Of a stretch of 64,000 nucleotides of DNA, positions 1 through 8,527 are shown piece by piece. Source of the DNA: CAKZNE01 sp964485405. Its GTDB lineage: Bacteria; Bacteroidota; Bacteroidia; Flavobacteriales; Schleiferiaceae. The first letter of the stretch is position 1; each line of letters begins with the position of its first letter. The translations under genes and the position numbers were made by a program. Location: contig CAZAJG010000012.1 in the NCBI GenBank assembly GCA_964485405.1, forward strand, positions 1-64,000, in the 5' to 3' direction. The notes beneath the pieces are model-generated. The model made no database searches and was not told the DNA's origin. It saw nothing but the letters and a program-made list of their open reading frames with translations.

Positions 1-229
1 CTGCAATAGAGTGCGCTCTCCTTGGTGAATCTTGAAAGCAAAATGCTTTAACATTATAACCTAACTCAGCTAAAGTGGCTGCGGCAGACCCTCCTGCTAA
101 ACCTGTACCTACTACAATTACGTCAATAAGCCTTTTGTTAGCAGGGTTAACTAAGTCAATTTTATTCTTATAGTTTGTCCATTTTTCTGCAATAGGACCT
201 TTTGGAATTTTTGAATCTAATGTTGCCAT
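1..229 (-). CDS. sdhA: Succinate dehydrogenase flavoprotein subunit, N-terminal fragment
   Basis: This is the first 76 codons of a gene that continues beyond the left edge of the window. The translation begins MATLDSKIPKGP and contains a dinucleotide-binding glycine motif (VGTGLAGGSAA, residues about 41-51), which is the FAD-binding start of the SdhA/FrdA flavoprotein. In the complex SdhA oxidises succinate to fumarate and passes electrons through SdhB to the membrane cytochrome b. It begins 9 nt after the stop of sdhC, so the two are co-transcribed; sdhB would be expected next, outside the window. Identification rests on the motif and the neighbouring sdhC. Confidence 0.9.
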   Translation of the reverse strand, partial: MATLDSKIPKGPIAEKWTNYKNKIDLVNPANKRLIDVIVVGTGLAGGSAAATLAELGYNVKAFCFQDSPRRAHSIA

Positions 230-238
230 ACTTTTAGC

Positions 239-913
239 TTACAAAGAGTTTACGTAGTGAAAAAGGGCGATAAATATGAATCCTGCTGGAATAGCGAAGG
301 AGTATATCTTTCCCAATTTTTGAATCAGTTGGCTATATTTTGGATGACGTGCACCAATGGATTGGAATGCAGACTGAAAGCCATGCAATAAGTGGAGTGC
401 TAAAAACACAAAACTTAAACAGTAAACAATCACACGTCCTGGTGAGTGAAACATATGAAGCACCTCATCGTAGTAACGAGTAGGATCTTCTGGATTGATC
501 TCTACATATTTATACACCATTTCCGGAATCCAGAAATCGTAAAAGTGAAACCCTAAAAAGAAAAGGATAAAAAGACCACTCCAAATCATATTTCTAGATG
601 TCCAGCTTGAATTTGCAGCTCCTTTATTCATGGCATACTTCACTGTGCGCGCTCCACGATTTTTAAGTTCTAGAATAAAACCAAGGATGAAGTGAAACAT
701 TACTCCAAAAATGAGAACGGGTTGAAGGACGAATTGAACCAAAGGGTTGGTTCCCATAAAATGAGATAACTCATTAAAAGTATCCTTACTTACAACAGAT
801 GTGAAGTTAATCGTAAAATGCTGTAATAAAAAAACAATAAGAAAAAGGGCTGAAAGCGCCATAGCTATTTTCCGAGCTATGGAAGAATTGAAAACCCCTG
901 ATTTAGATGCCAT
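239..913 (-). CDS. sdhC: Succinate dehydrogenase cytochrome b558 membrane subunit
   Basis: A 224-residue integral membrane protein with five hydrophobic segments (about residues 15-32, 60-80, 108-126, 158-178 and 203-222) and histidines in them suitable for haem ligation. Size and pattern match the single-chain cytochrome b subunit of Bacteroidota and B. subtilis type succinate:quinone oxidoreductases, which anchors SdhAB and passes electrons to menaquinone. It is the first gene of the sdhCA(B) operon: a strong -33/-7 promoter lies 28 nt upstream of its ATG and sdhA follows 9 nt downstream. The specific haem ligands were not assigned. Confidence 0.9.
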   Translation of the reverse strand: MASKSGVFNSSIARKIAMALSALFLIVFLLQHFTINFTSVVSKDTFNELSHFMGTNPLVQFVLQPVLIFGVMFHFILGFILELKNRGARTVKYAMNKGAANSSWTSRNMIWSGLFILFFLGFHFYDFWIPEMVYKYVEINPEDPTRYYDEVLHMFHSPGRVIVYCLSFVFLALHLLHGFQSAFQSIGARHPKYSQLIQKLGKIYSFAIPAGFIFIALFHYVNSL

Positions 914-940
914 ACAATAACAGGTTTATTTAAGGTGTCA

Positions 941-971
941 CAAAAATAGTGTCCTAAAGTTCTTGATCAAA
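941..971 (-). promoter_or_regulatory. sdhCA promoter with full Bacteroidota -33/-7 consensus
   Basis: Read on the minus strand there is TTTG (968-971), a 19-nt spacer (949-967) and TATTTTTG (941-948). This is an exact fit to the TTTG-N19-TAnnTTTG promoter known for the primary sigma factor of Bacteroides and Flavobacterium. The predicted start of transcription is about 935, giving a leader of about 20 nt before the sdhC ATG at 913. It is the best promoter match in the window. Confidence 0.75.
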
Positions 972-1036
972 AAGAAGAATCTATTTAGAATGAATAAAGG
1001 TGCGCAATTTTTTCGTGCACCCTATCACTACTTTTC

Positions 1037-1044
1037 TAAATTTG
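1037..1044 (+). promoter_or_regulatory. Probable -7 element of the M24 aminopeptidase gene
   Basis: TAAATTTG matches TAnnTTTG and ends 17 nt before the ATG at 1062. The -33 region is weak (TTCG near 1012). Its place supports translation from 1062 rather than from the in-frame TTG at 963, which would put the -7 box inside the gene. Confidence 0.5.
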
Positions 1045-1061
1045 TGCCAAATGTAACGTTT

Positions 1062-2351
1062 ATGAAATACGACAAAATAAATCCTCAATTGTTCAAAGAC
1101 AATAGAAGCCGCTTCATCAAACATTTAAAACCAAATGCGCTGGCTGTATTCAATGCGAATGATGTTATGCCTACGAATGCAGACGGAACGATGAAGTTTA
1201 TTCAGAATAAGGATTTATTTTATCTAAGTAGTGTAGATCAAGAAGAAAGCAAGCTACTCGTATTTCCGGATGCATTTGATCCCAACCATAGGGAGATTCT
1301 TTTCTTAAAAGAGACCAACGCAACTATTGCCCGATGGGAAGGCGCGAAGCTCAGTAAAGAGGAAGCTACTGAAAACTCTGGTGTGGCGACCGTAATGTGG
1401 CTCCAAGATTTTGAAGCTGTTTTTAAAAACTTAATGAGTCAGGTGGATTATATCTACCTAAACTCAAATGAACATTTAAGAAACTCCTCTGAAGTTGAAA
1501 CTCGAGACGATCGTTTTAGAAAATGGTGTAAAGATAATTACCCTCTTCACAAATATGAGAGAAGTGAACCCATCATGCATCATCTTAGGTCGGTAAAATC
1601 TGATGTTGAAATCGATTTGCTTCAAAAGGCGTCAGACATTAATGCTTTAGCTTTTAATAGAGTACTGCGTTTTATTAAGCCTGGTGTAATGGAATATGAG
1701 CTGGAAGCTGAATTCATCCATGAGTACATGCGAAACAGAGCAGATGGATTTTCTTACGAGCCTATTATTGCTTCAGGTGATAATGCCTGTGTTTTACATT
1801 ACATAGAGAATAACGATGTGTGTAAGGATGGTGAGTTAATCCTGTTTGATTGCGGGTGCTGGTATGGCAATTACGCCTCGGATGTTACCCGTGTTTTTCC
1901 TGTAAACGGAAAGTTTACACAAAGACAAAAGGATGTATACAATGCGGTTCTTAGAGTTCAAAAAGCCTCTTTAGAGCTTCTCCGTCCTGGCAATCAGCTC
2001 CATGCTTACCACAAAGAGGTTGGAGATCTTATGACGGAGGAATTGATTGGCTTAAAGCTTATCGATAGAACGGATGTTAAAAATCAAGACCCTAAGTGGC
2101 CTGCATATAAAAAGTACTTTATGCATGGAACCTCGCACTATTTAGGATTAGACGTGCATGATGTTGGACATTGGACAACCAAAATGGAGGTGGGTAATGT
2201 TTTTACCTGTGAACCTGGAATATATATCCCAAAAGAAGGTATTGGCATTCGAATAGAAGATGATATTGTAATTGGAGAAAAGGACAACCTCAATTTAACC
2301 AAGGCCATTCCTAAGGAAGTGGAGGAAATTGAGGGAATTATGAATGCCTAA
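1062..2351 (+). CDS. Xaa-Pro aminopeptidase (M24, AMP_N type)
   Basis: A 429-residue cytoplasmic metallopeptidase of the aminopeptidase P family, which releases an N-terminal residue next to proline. An AMP_N-like domain covers about residues 1-165 and a pita-bread M24 domain about 170-425. The five dimetal ligands can be placed: Asp in LFDCGCW and ASDVTRVFP, His in HGTSHYLGLD, Glu in CEPGIYIP and Glu in GIRIEDDIVI. The frame stays open upstream to a TTG at 963, but those 33 residues look unlike the family, overlap the divergent sdh promoter and contain this gene's own -7 box, so the ATG at 1062 is chosen. An alpha/beta hydrolase gene follows after 5 nt. Confidence 0.88.
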   Translation: MKYDKINPQLFKDNRSRFIKHLKPNALAVFNANDVMPTNADGTMKFIQNKDLFYLSSVDQEESKLLVFPDAFDPNHREILFLKETNATIARWEGAKLSKEEATENSGVATVMWLQDFEAVFKNLMSQVDYIYLNSNEHLRNSSEVETRDDRFRKWCKDNYPLHKYERSEPIMHHLRSVKSDVEIDLLQKASDINALAFNRVLRFIKPGVMEYELEAEFIHEYMRNRADGFSYEPIIASGDNACVLHYIENNDVCKDGELILFDCGCWYGNYASDVTRVFPVNGKFTQRQKDVYNAVLRVQKASLELLRPGNQLHAYHKEVGDLMTEELIGLKLIDRTDVKNQDPKWPAYKKYFMHGTSHYLGLDVHDVGHWTTKMEVGNVFTCEPGIYIPKEGIGIRIEDDIVIGEKDNLNLTKAIPKEVEEIEGIMNA

Positions 2352-2356
2352 GCTTT

Positions 2357-3142
2357 ATGGCTGTATTTGAGTACCGGTCCATTCCCTTTCATTATTCGGA
2401 TGTTGGCAAAGGACCTGCAATTGTTTTTCTACACGGTTTTTTAGAAAATCGCTCCATGTGGGGAAAGCTCCAACAAGAACTACCTTCCAAATACCGGAAA
2501 ATATGCTTGGACCTCCCGGGGCATGGAGATTCTGGAAACATAGGATACATTCATACCATGGAGGAAATGGCGGATGTTGTAAAGAGCCTTACCGATCACT
2601 TAAAGCTGAAAAAGTTTTTTATTCTCGGTCATTCTATGGGCGGTTACGTGGCTTTAGCTTTGGCTGAAAAACATCCGGACTGTATAAGAGGGATGCTATT
2701 AATGAATTCTACAAGCAGAGCAGATAGCGATAAGAAAAAACGCGATCGAAACCGTTCCATACAACTGGCTAAACGCGATCATAAAAGCTATATCCGAAAA
2801 AGTATCCCAAACCTGTTTCGTCCTAAAAACAGAGAAGTATTTCGGAAGGAATTGAACCAGGTAAAAAAGGAAGCCTTAAAAACTTCTAAACAAGGGATAA
2901 TTGCCGCTATTGAGGGAATGAAGGTTAGAAACGACCGAGAGGTTTTATTGCACTTTTCTCCTTATCCTGTTCTATTTATAGCCGCTCAAAGGGATCCCAT
3001 TTTAATTTTTGAGGATTTGCAAGAGCAGCTAAAAGCTGAAAAAGTAGTTGCTGTAGTCACCGAAAACGGGCACATGAGCCATATTGAAGATTTTGACACT
3101 CTTTTTAAAGGAATTAAAACCTTCTTAAGCCAAAATAGCTAA
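2357..3142 (+). CDS. Alpha/beta-fold hydrolase
   Basis: A 261-residue single-domain alpha/beta hydrolase. The oxyanion-hole motif HGFLENRSMW (about 26-35), the nucleophile elbow GHSMGG (Ser near 93), a late acid in AAQRDPI (about 210) and the catalytic His in NGHMSH (about 239) are all present, so it should be an active esterase, lipase or related hydrolase. There is no signal peptide, so it is cytoplasmic. It starts 5 nt after the aminopeptidase stop, suggesting translational coupling, and ends 3 nt from convergent thiL. The substrate cannot be told from sequence. Confidence 0.85.
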   Translation: MAVFEYRSIPFHYSDVGKGPAIVFLHGFLENRSMWGKLQQELPSKYRKICLDLPGHGDSGNIGYIHTMEEMADVVKSLTDHLKLKKFFILGHSMGGYVALALAEKHPDCIRGMLLMNSTSRADSDKKKRDRNRSIQLAKRDHKSYIRKSIPNLFRPKNREVFRKELNQVKKEALKTSKQGIIAAIEGMKVRNDREVLLHFSPYPVLFIAAQRDPILIFEDLQEQLKAEKVVAVVTENGHMSHIEDFDTLFKGIKTFLSQNS

Positions 3143-3145
3143 TGG

Positions 3146-4204
3146 TTAAGGTTGCGTTTTGTTTAACATCGCATCCCAACCCTGGGCGTTGAGCTTAATA
3201 AGCTGATCATCTCGTGTAAGTAGGTTTATCCCTTCAGACTCTTGTGTTATATGTCCGATTACCGTAAAGTTGGGGTTGGCCTTAATCTTATCGTGATCTT
3301 GGATGTCTATTGTGAAAAGCAGTTCATAATCTTCCCCTCCATTCAAAGCTACCGTTGTAGTTGTTAGATTAAATTCACTACATAAATCATAAACCGTAGG
3401 GTCTATTGGTATCTTTTCTTCATACAGACGAACTCCGGTTTTAGATTGTTTGCATAGATGTATAACTTCAGAACTCAATCCATCAGAGATATCAATCATA
3501 GAAGTGGGTTTAACACCTAAAGCTTCCAATATTTCGGGTACATCTCTTCGCGCTTCAGGCTTAAGTTGTCTTTCTAAAACATATTCGTGTCCGGTTAAAT
3601 CGGGTTGCATTTCACGATCGTCCTCATAAACCGACTTCTCTCTCTCTAAAAGCTGAAGACCCATGTACGCGCCCCCTAAATCTCCAGAAACCACCAATAG
3701 ATCATTTTGCTTGGCTCCATTTCTGTAAACAATATCCTTTTCATCTGCCTCTCCAATTGCGGTAACACTAAGCGTCATTCCTGAGTAGGAAGAGGAAGTA
3801 TCTCCACCTACAAGATCTACTTCGTAAACCTCACAAGCTAAACGTATTCCTTCATAAATCTCTTCAATAAACTCCAAGCCGAAACGGTTGGAAAAAGCCA
3901 AACCAACAACTATTTGTTTAGGCTTAGCATTCATAGCATAAATATCAGAAACGTTAACCGAAACCGCCTTGTAGCCGAGATGTTTTGGTGGCACATAAGT
4001 AAAATCAAAGTGTACACCTTCAACCAAAAGATCGTTGGTTATTACCGTTTGCTTATCCAGCACTTCTATTACCGCTGCATCGTCTCCTATTCCTTTTATA
4101 GAGGAAGCATTTCTTAATGGGAAATTTTGGGTGATGTGTTCAATTAAGCCAAATTCACCTAATTCTGTAACTGGGGTAAACTTTTCGTTCTGATTTTCTG
4201 CCAT
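3146..4204 (-). CDS. thiL: Thiamine-monophosphate kinase
   Basis: A 352-residue protein matching ThiL, which phosphorylates thiamine monophosphate to the active cofactor thiamine pyrophosphate with ATP. The early motif GIGDDAAV (about 40-47), the metal-binding DLLVEGVHFD (about 58-67), VNVSDIYAM and the VGGDTS motif are the conserved Mg-ATP and ligand sites of the AIR synthase-like fold. The late IDISDGL and GGEDYELLF motifs are also there. Length is normal for the family. It is convergent with the hydrolase and is not in an operon with other thiamine genes. Confidence 0.95.
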   Translation of the reverse strand: MAENQNEKFTPVTELGEFGLIEHITQNFPLRNASSIKGIGDDAAVIEVLDKQTVITNDLLVEGVHFDFTYVPPKHLGYKAVSVNVSDIYAMNAKPKQIVVGLAFSNRFGLEFIEEIYEGIRLACEVYEVDLVGGDTSSSYSGMTLSVTAIGEADEKDIVYRNGAKQNDLLVVSGDLGGAYMGLQLLEREKSVYEDDREMQPDLTGHEYVLERQLKPEARRDVPEILEALGVKPTSMIDISDGLSSEVIHLCKQSKTGVRLYEEKIPIDPTVYDLCSEFNLTTTTVALNGGEDYELLFTIDIQDHDKIKANPNFTVIGHITQESEGINLLTRDDQLIKLNAQGWDAMLNKTQP

Positions 4205-4247
4205 GCGGCAAAACTACGAAGCTTTTGTGTTTTGGGATAAGGAAAAG

Positions 4248-7200
4248 CTAGCGAATCAAATTAATCGTGCCATGTCGTGTTTTATGCCTATCCAATTGAT
4301 ATACTTTCCATTTGTAGTATACTTTATACGTGTAAACACCACTTGGCATTATCTTCCCATCAAATACGCCATTCCAAGTGGCATCTGGGTCTTCAGAGTA
4401 AAAAACCCGTGCGCCCCATCTAGAGAAGATTTGAATGGAATAATCTTCAATTAAACAATTGTTAATCACCTTAAACTCGTCATTGAGCTGATCTCCATTT
4501 GGAGTAAAGCTGTTCGCGATATAAATCGGGCAGTCGCAATCCGAAAGAATCACTTCAAACTCTCTTTCAAAAACTCCACATTTATTGAATAATGTAATAG
4601 GGTAGGTTCCTTCCTCGCTAAAGGTTCTGATCTTTTCCGCTGAACCATCAAACCAAACAAAATCATATAAGTAGTCACTTAAGTCTAAAGTAAGTGAATC
4701 CTCATCGCACAGGATGGTATCAATAACAGCAGGCTCTACAATAGTATCTATCTGCACATATACACTATCGGAAACAAAACCGCAGCTATTCTGAGAGTAA
4801 GCCCAATACCAACCGGTTTCCCTAACCTCCATAGTTGCCGAAATGCTTTGATCGTTCCAATACACTGGGTAATTGTAAATTCCAGCATCCAAAATATAAG
4901 TCTCTGTTTCGCACACAGCTGTATCAGGACCCAGATTGAGTATTAAAGGGTATTCTTCTACCACCAAAATCGTATCGGTATAAGAAAAACAACTGTTGGT
5001 TACTTTAAGCCAATGTTTGCCACTCGTGGTAAATCGTGTACTTTGGTTTGAACCTCCATTACTCCATTCGTAATCTATCATTCCTGGAGGGCCATACAAA
5101 TCCAGTTGCCCATTTACGGAGCATATCACTGTATCGTTACCAAGGCTAAAAACAGGTAGACCTTGAACCTCCACATAGATAGAATCGGAAAATACACCAC
5201 ACGAATTGAATAAATCCACCCAATAAAGTCCAGTTTGATTTACCGTAAGTGTAGGCAATCCTATTCCATTACTCCACAGTCTTCGTACTCCAGAGTAACC
5301 GGGGTCCAGAATAAGTTGTTGCCCCAGGCAAATGATGGTATCCGGGCCTAAATCTAAATTTTCAATTGGATATTCTATTCGTACTTCAACACTATCCGTA
5401 ATAGATCCACAATCGTTGCTAATCTCTACAGAATATACTCCCGGACTGCTGATTAAGATTTGTTGAGTTGAGTCTCCAGTGCTCCATTTGTATTTGCAAC
5501 CTGGATTTTCCGCATTCAACACCAAACTATGGCCCGAACAAAAGTGGACTAAACTTCCTAAGGTTGGTTGTGGTGGACCTGTTATTAATACATTAATCGT
5601 ATCGTACACAGCTCCACAGCTATTCTCCATTTTAACATGATACTCCCCACTTTGAGCTACTACAAAGGCTTGAGAAGTAAATCCATTTTGCCATAAGTAC
5701 GTTGCCCCCGCCACATAACCTGGATCTAACCACAATACACCTTGGCAAAAAACAGTATCATTCCCTAAGTCAATTTGAGGTAAAGGGAAATCTTCTCGCA
5801 CATAAACCGAGTCCACAATCGTACCACAGTCGTTGGTTATTTCAACCCAATACTGTCCTGGTGTGGTAACATTTATACTCGCAGTATTAACTCCGGTACT
5901 CCAGTTATAAGTAGTGTTTGGGGCATTTTGATCTGCATCCAGCACCACTCCACCCCCTACACAAAAAGCGGTGTTACTCAGTTTTGATACGGGTAATTTT
6001 TTGATCGTAACATTTACCGTATCTGCAAAAATACCGCAGCTGTTATACAGTTTAGCTATGTATGTTCCAGAAGCAGAAACGACTAATACCGAATTTTTTG
6101 ATCCAGTATTCCAACGAACTGAATCCGCTCCTAAAAGCCCTATGTTGCCCGCAGAAAGGACTGCTATACCCGGTTCACATATCGTTACATCAGGGCCTAA
6201 GCTAAAGTTGATCGGTTGATCAAAACTCACCTGCACTGTATCGGAAACAGTATCACACTTATTGTATGACCGTGCCCAGTAAGTGCCGGATTGTGTGATG
6301 TTAATGGAAGAGGTGGTATCTCCTGTACTCCATAAATGTGAAGTTCCTGGCTTAGAGACAACACTGAGCGTATGACCCCCTCCAGCACATACTGAAAAAT
6401 CATCGAAACTAATACTTGGAGGGTTAAGAAAAAGAACCTCAATTGTATCCGTGTATACCCCACAATCATTGGTAACTCGCACCCAATATGTACCTGTATG
6501 CGATACAGTATTAATGGGTTTATCTACCCCGTTGGACCAAAGAATTGTATCCGTTTGAGTAAGATTTAGATTTAAATCTATAATATATTGAGTATCACAA
6601 ACCGTATCATCCGGACCAAGATCAATGGAGTAAGTTTGGTCGTATCGCAAATAAAAATTATTGAGATAAGTACCACATGGATTGGTAATAAGTACCGAAT
6701 GCGGTCCAGGAGTACTCAGTGTATTTATTCTATTGGCAGAGCCATCGTCCCATAAATAGGTGGCAGATTTACCCCAATAACCGGCATCCAACGTTCGGGT
6801 TGAGCCTTGACAAATACCTACTGTATCTCCAAACACTTGGGTTGGTATCTCCAATACTTCCACATCAATTGTATCGTATCTCCAGCCGCAACCGTTATCA
6901 ACTGCGGCAACATAAATACCCGTTGTATCTATGCGCAACGTTTGAAGAGAGTCAATTAAAATAAACTGTTGAGCCGCATCTTTTCTAAACCATTGATATG
7001 TGCTTCCTGAGTAACCCGCATTTAGGTCGATATACTGCCCAATACAAATCGCGGTATCTGGCCCTAAATTTACATTTGCTGGCCCAGTTAAAACCACTTC
7101 CACCGTATCGTAAAACACCCCACATGGATTGGTATACTTTACCCAGTATTGTCCGGCCTGAGTTACGTTAATGAAAGGTGTAGTTGCTCCATTATCCCAG

Positions 7201-7979
7201 TTGTAGGTACCTACAGGGCGGCTAGCATCCAGCTTAAGAACCCCTCCATTACAAAGCCAAACCGTATCTCCTAAATTTGGAGGTTCAGAATAATAAACAG
7301 AGATTGAATCCCTGATTGTACCGCATGCATTGCGCGTTTCTGCCCAGAATGTTGCTGAAAAATTAAAGTTTATGGAGTTTACAGTTTGCCCGGTGCTCCA
7401 TCTTACTGGATACCCTACATTTCCTGCTGAAATAGTGATTGGATTGTTATTGCAAATAACAGTATCTGGTCCTAAGTCTAGATTGGGGAGATTTACATAA
7501 GTAATTTGAATAGAATCTCGGTAAACACCGCAAGAATTTGTTATTTCCACCCAGTACAAGCCAGGAGAGGTTACCTGATAAAAGCTACCCGTTGACCCAT
7601 CTTGCCACCAATAACTGTTGGCAACGGAATAGGGAGGCTGTATAATGTAAGAACCACCCACACAAACTTCTTGATCTCCTCCCAGGTTTAAGTTTAGCAG
7701 CTGATCTACAACTATCTCTACTGTATCTCTAGTTGTTCCACAATTATTGGTTACCGCAACCCAATAGATACCAGAAGAAGAAACAGTTATAGAAGGCGTA
7801 TTTACTCCTGTACTCCAAACATAAGTACTGTTTGGATTGTAGGCATTTAGAGAAATAGAATTTCCTTGACAAAAACTAATCAAACTACCCAGATTTACGA
7901 CAGGGTCGCAAGCCAAAGCACTCTTTGTAACCAAAAAGCCAAGCGCGATACCTATGTATTTGATAAAGTTTAATTTCAT
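4248..7979 (-). CDS. Secreted 16-repeat protein with CHU_C / gliding-motility C-terminal domain
   Basis: A 1243-residue exported protein. The chosen ATG gives a signal peptide (MKLNFIKYIGIALGFLV, cleavage near residue 24); an upstream in-frame ATG at 8024 would precede it with 15 unlikely residues. The body is 16 tandem units of about 70 residues, each with a start like LxLGPDTxxC and an end like YWVxxxNxCGxxxDSVxV, so each carries two cysteines about 40 residues apart. The last 85 residues (IANSFTPNGDQLNDEF, then IFSRWGARVF and GVYTYKVYYK) are the CHU_C type B sorting domain used by the type IX secretion system. The likely role is a surface or extracellular filamentous adhesin; the ligand is unknown. 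Confidence 0.88.
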   Translation of the reverse strand: MKLNFIKYIGIALGFLVTKSALACDPVVNLGSLISFCQGNSISLNAYNPNSTYVWSTGVNTPSITVSSSGIYWVAVTNNCGTTRDTVEIVVDQLLNLNLGGDQEVCVGGSYIIQPPYSVANSYWWQDGSTGSFYQVTSPGLYWVEITNSCGVYRDSIQITYVNLPNLDLGPDTVICNNNPITISAGNVGYPVRWSTGQTVNSINFNFSATFWAETRNACGTIRDSISVYYSEPPNLGDTVWLCNGGVLKLDASRPVGTYNWDNGATTPFINVTQAGQYWVKYTNPCGVFYDTVEVVLTGPANVNLGPDTAICIGQYIDLNAGYSGSTYQWFRKDAAQQFILIDSLQTLRIDTTGIYVAAVDNGCGWRYDTIDVEVLEIPTQVFGDTVGICQGSTRTLDAGYWGKSATYLWDDGSANRINTLSTPGPHSVLITNPCGTYLNNFYLRYDQTYSIDLGPDDTVCDTQYIIDLNLNLTQTDTILWSNGVDKPINTVSHTGTYWVRVTNDCGVYTDTIEVLFLNPPSISFDDFSVCAGGGHTLSVVSKPGTSHLWSTGDTTSSINITQSGTYWARSYNKCDTVSDTVQVSFDQPINFSLGPDVTICEPGIAVLSAGNIGLLGADSVRWNTGSKNSVLVVSASGTYIAKLYNSCGIFADTVNVTIKKLPVSKLSNTAFCVGGGVVLDADQNAPNTTYNWSTGVNTASINVTTPGQYWVEITNDCGTIVDSVYVREDFPLPQIDLGNDTVFCQGVLWLDPGYVAGATYLWQNGFTSQAFVVAQSGEYHVKMENSCGAVYDTINVLITGPPQPTLGSLVHFCSGHSLVLNAENPGCKYKWSTGDSTQQILISSPGVYSVEISNDCGSITDSVEVRIEYPIENLDLGPDTIICLGQQLILDPGYSGVRRLWSNGIGLPTLTVNQTGLYWVDLFNSCGVFSDSIYVEVQGLPVFSLGNDTVICSVNGQLDLYGPPGMIDYEWSNGGSNQSTRFTTSGKHWLKVTNSCFSYTDTILVVEEYPLILNLGPDTAVCETETYILDAGIYNYPVYWNDQSISATMEVRETGWYWAYSQNSCGFVSDSVYVQIDTIVEPAVIDTILCDEDSLTLDLSDYLYDFVWFDGSAEKIRTFSEEGTYPITLFNKCGVFEREFEVILSDCDCPIYIANSFTPNGDQLNDEFKVINNCLIEDYSIQIFSRWGARVFYSEDPDATWNGVFDGKIMPSGVYTYKVYYKWKVYQLDRHKTRHGTINLIR
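4545..7910 (-). repeat. Sixteen tandem coding repeats of about 210 bp
   Basis: The gene holds 16 diverged units encoding about 66-78 residues each. Shared positions are LGPDT and Cys at the start, W(S/D/Q)xG in the middle, a G(I/T/Q)YW segment and NxCG before DS/DT near the end. Units 1 and 12 are among the closest pairs (both begin LGS and contain KWSTG or VWSTG), suggesting block duplication rather than one-by-one growth. Divergence between units is high enough that simple slippage is no longer expected. Confidence 0.8.
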
Positions 7980-8021
7980 AACACAACCCCAATCCAAAAA
8001 GGGCACAAAACCGGTAACTAA

Positions 8022-8029
8022 CAAATATA
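8022..8029 (-). promoter_or_regulatory. -7 element for the 16-repeat secreted protein
   Basis: On the minus strand TATATTTG fits TAnnTTTG, 42 nt upstream of the chosen ATG at 7979. No clear TTTG is found at the -33 position; that region instead holds a 7-bp inverted repeat at 8044-8060. Confidence 0.5.
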
Positions 8030-8043
8030 GAGGATAATGCGAA

Positions 8044-8060
8044 CATTAGCTTAGCTAATG
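8044..8060. promoter_or_regulatory. Inverted repeat between divergent promoters, candidate operator
   Basis: CATTAGC-TTA-GCTAATG is a perfect inverted repeat with 7-bp arms and a 3-bp centre. It lies 15 bp upstream of the leftward -7 box and about 78 bp upstream of the rightward suf -7 box, overlapping the expected -33 region of the leftward gene. It has no adjacent T tract, so a protein-binding site is more likely than a terminator. The binding regulator is unknown. Confidence 0.35.
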
Positions 8061-8137
8061 AGTTACACTATAAAATGGATAAGTTATCGCTTAATAGGAT
8101 TAAAGAATTAAGTGTCTTTAAATGGCGGGGTATTTAC

Positions 8138-8145
8138 TATTTTTG
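8138..8145 (+). promoter_or_regulatory. -7 element of the suf operon promoter
   Basis: TATTTTTG matches TAnnTTTG and lies 29 nt before the first suf gene. A TTTA at 8117-8120 is a weak -33 candidate with a 17-nt spacer. Confidence 0.55.
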
Positions 8146-8174
8146 CCTTTGATTTGAACTAATTCTAAATAAGA

Positions 8175-8504
8175 ATGATACAGGTTTCAGACACAGCAAA
8201 AAATAAAATTGAATCCTTAATGAAGGAGGAGGGGCAACTCTTAAACGAATCTTATGTTCGGGTAGGAGTAACCAGCGGAGGTTGCAGTGGGCTTTCTTAC
8301 AAGCTCGACTTAGATACCCAGTTAAAAGACACGGATAAAATCTTTGAAGATAAAGGCGTACGTATACTGATCGATAAAAAGAGCTTTTTGTACCTCGTTG
8401 GAACAACTCTCGAATACAGTGGAGGGTTAAATGGAAAAGGATTTAGCTTTAATAATCCCAACGCTTCAAGAACGTGCGGTTGTGGAGAAAGTTTTGCAGT
8501 TTAA
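8175..8504 (+). CDS. A-type iron-sulfur carrier protein (IscA/SufA family)
   Basis: A 109-residue HesB/IscA-fold protein that carries Fe-S clusters from the SUF scaffold to apo-targets. The three conserved cysteines are present: Cys37 in GGCSGLSY and Cys101/Cys103 in TCGCGESF. It leads the suf operon, 23 nt before sufB, which favours a SufA-type role, but the A-type subfamilies cannot be separated with certainty by eye, so no symbol is given. Confidence 0.92.
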   Translation: MIQVSDTAKNKIESLMKEEGQLLNESYVRVGVTSGGCSGLSYKLDLDTQLKDTDKIFEDKGVRILIDKKSFLYLVGTTLEYSGGLNGKGFSFNNPNASRTCGCGESFAV

Positions 8505-8527
8505 CTTAGATTAAAAGCTTACGATTT

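Noticed and set aside
963..1061. TTG-initiated 33-residue extension of the M24 aminopeptidase
   Set aside because: It overlaps the exact-consensus divergent sdh promoter and includes the gene's own -7 box; the ATG at 1062 gives a normal family N terminus.
4203..4454. 83-residue frame between thiL and the repeat protein
   Set aside because: It runs antisense through the conserved CHU_C domain of the secreted protein and has no family features.
4545..7910. Regular repeats that might suggest a CRISPR array or satellite DNA
   Set aside because: Units are about 210 bp, diverged, in one open frame and encode conserved protein motifs.
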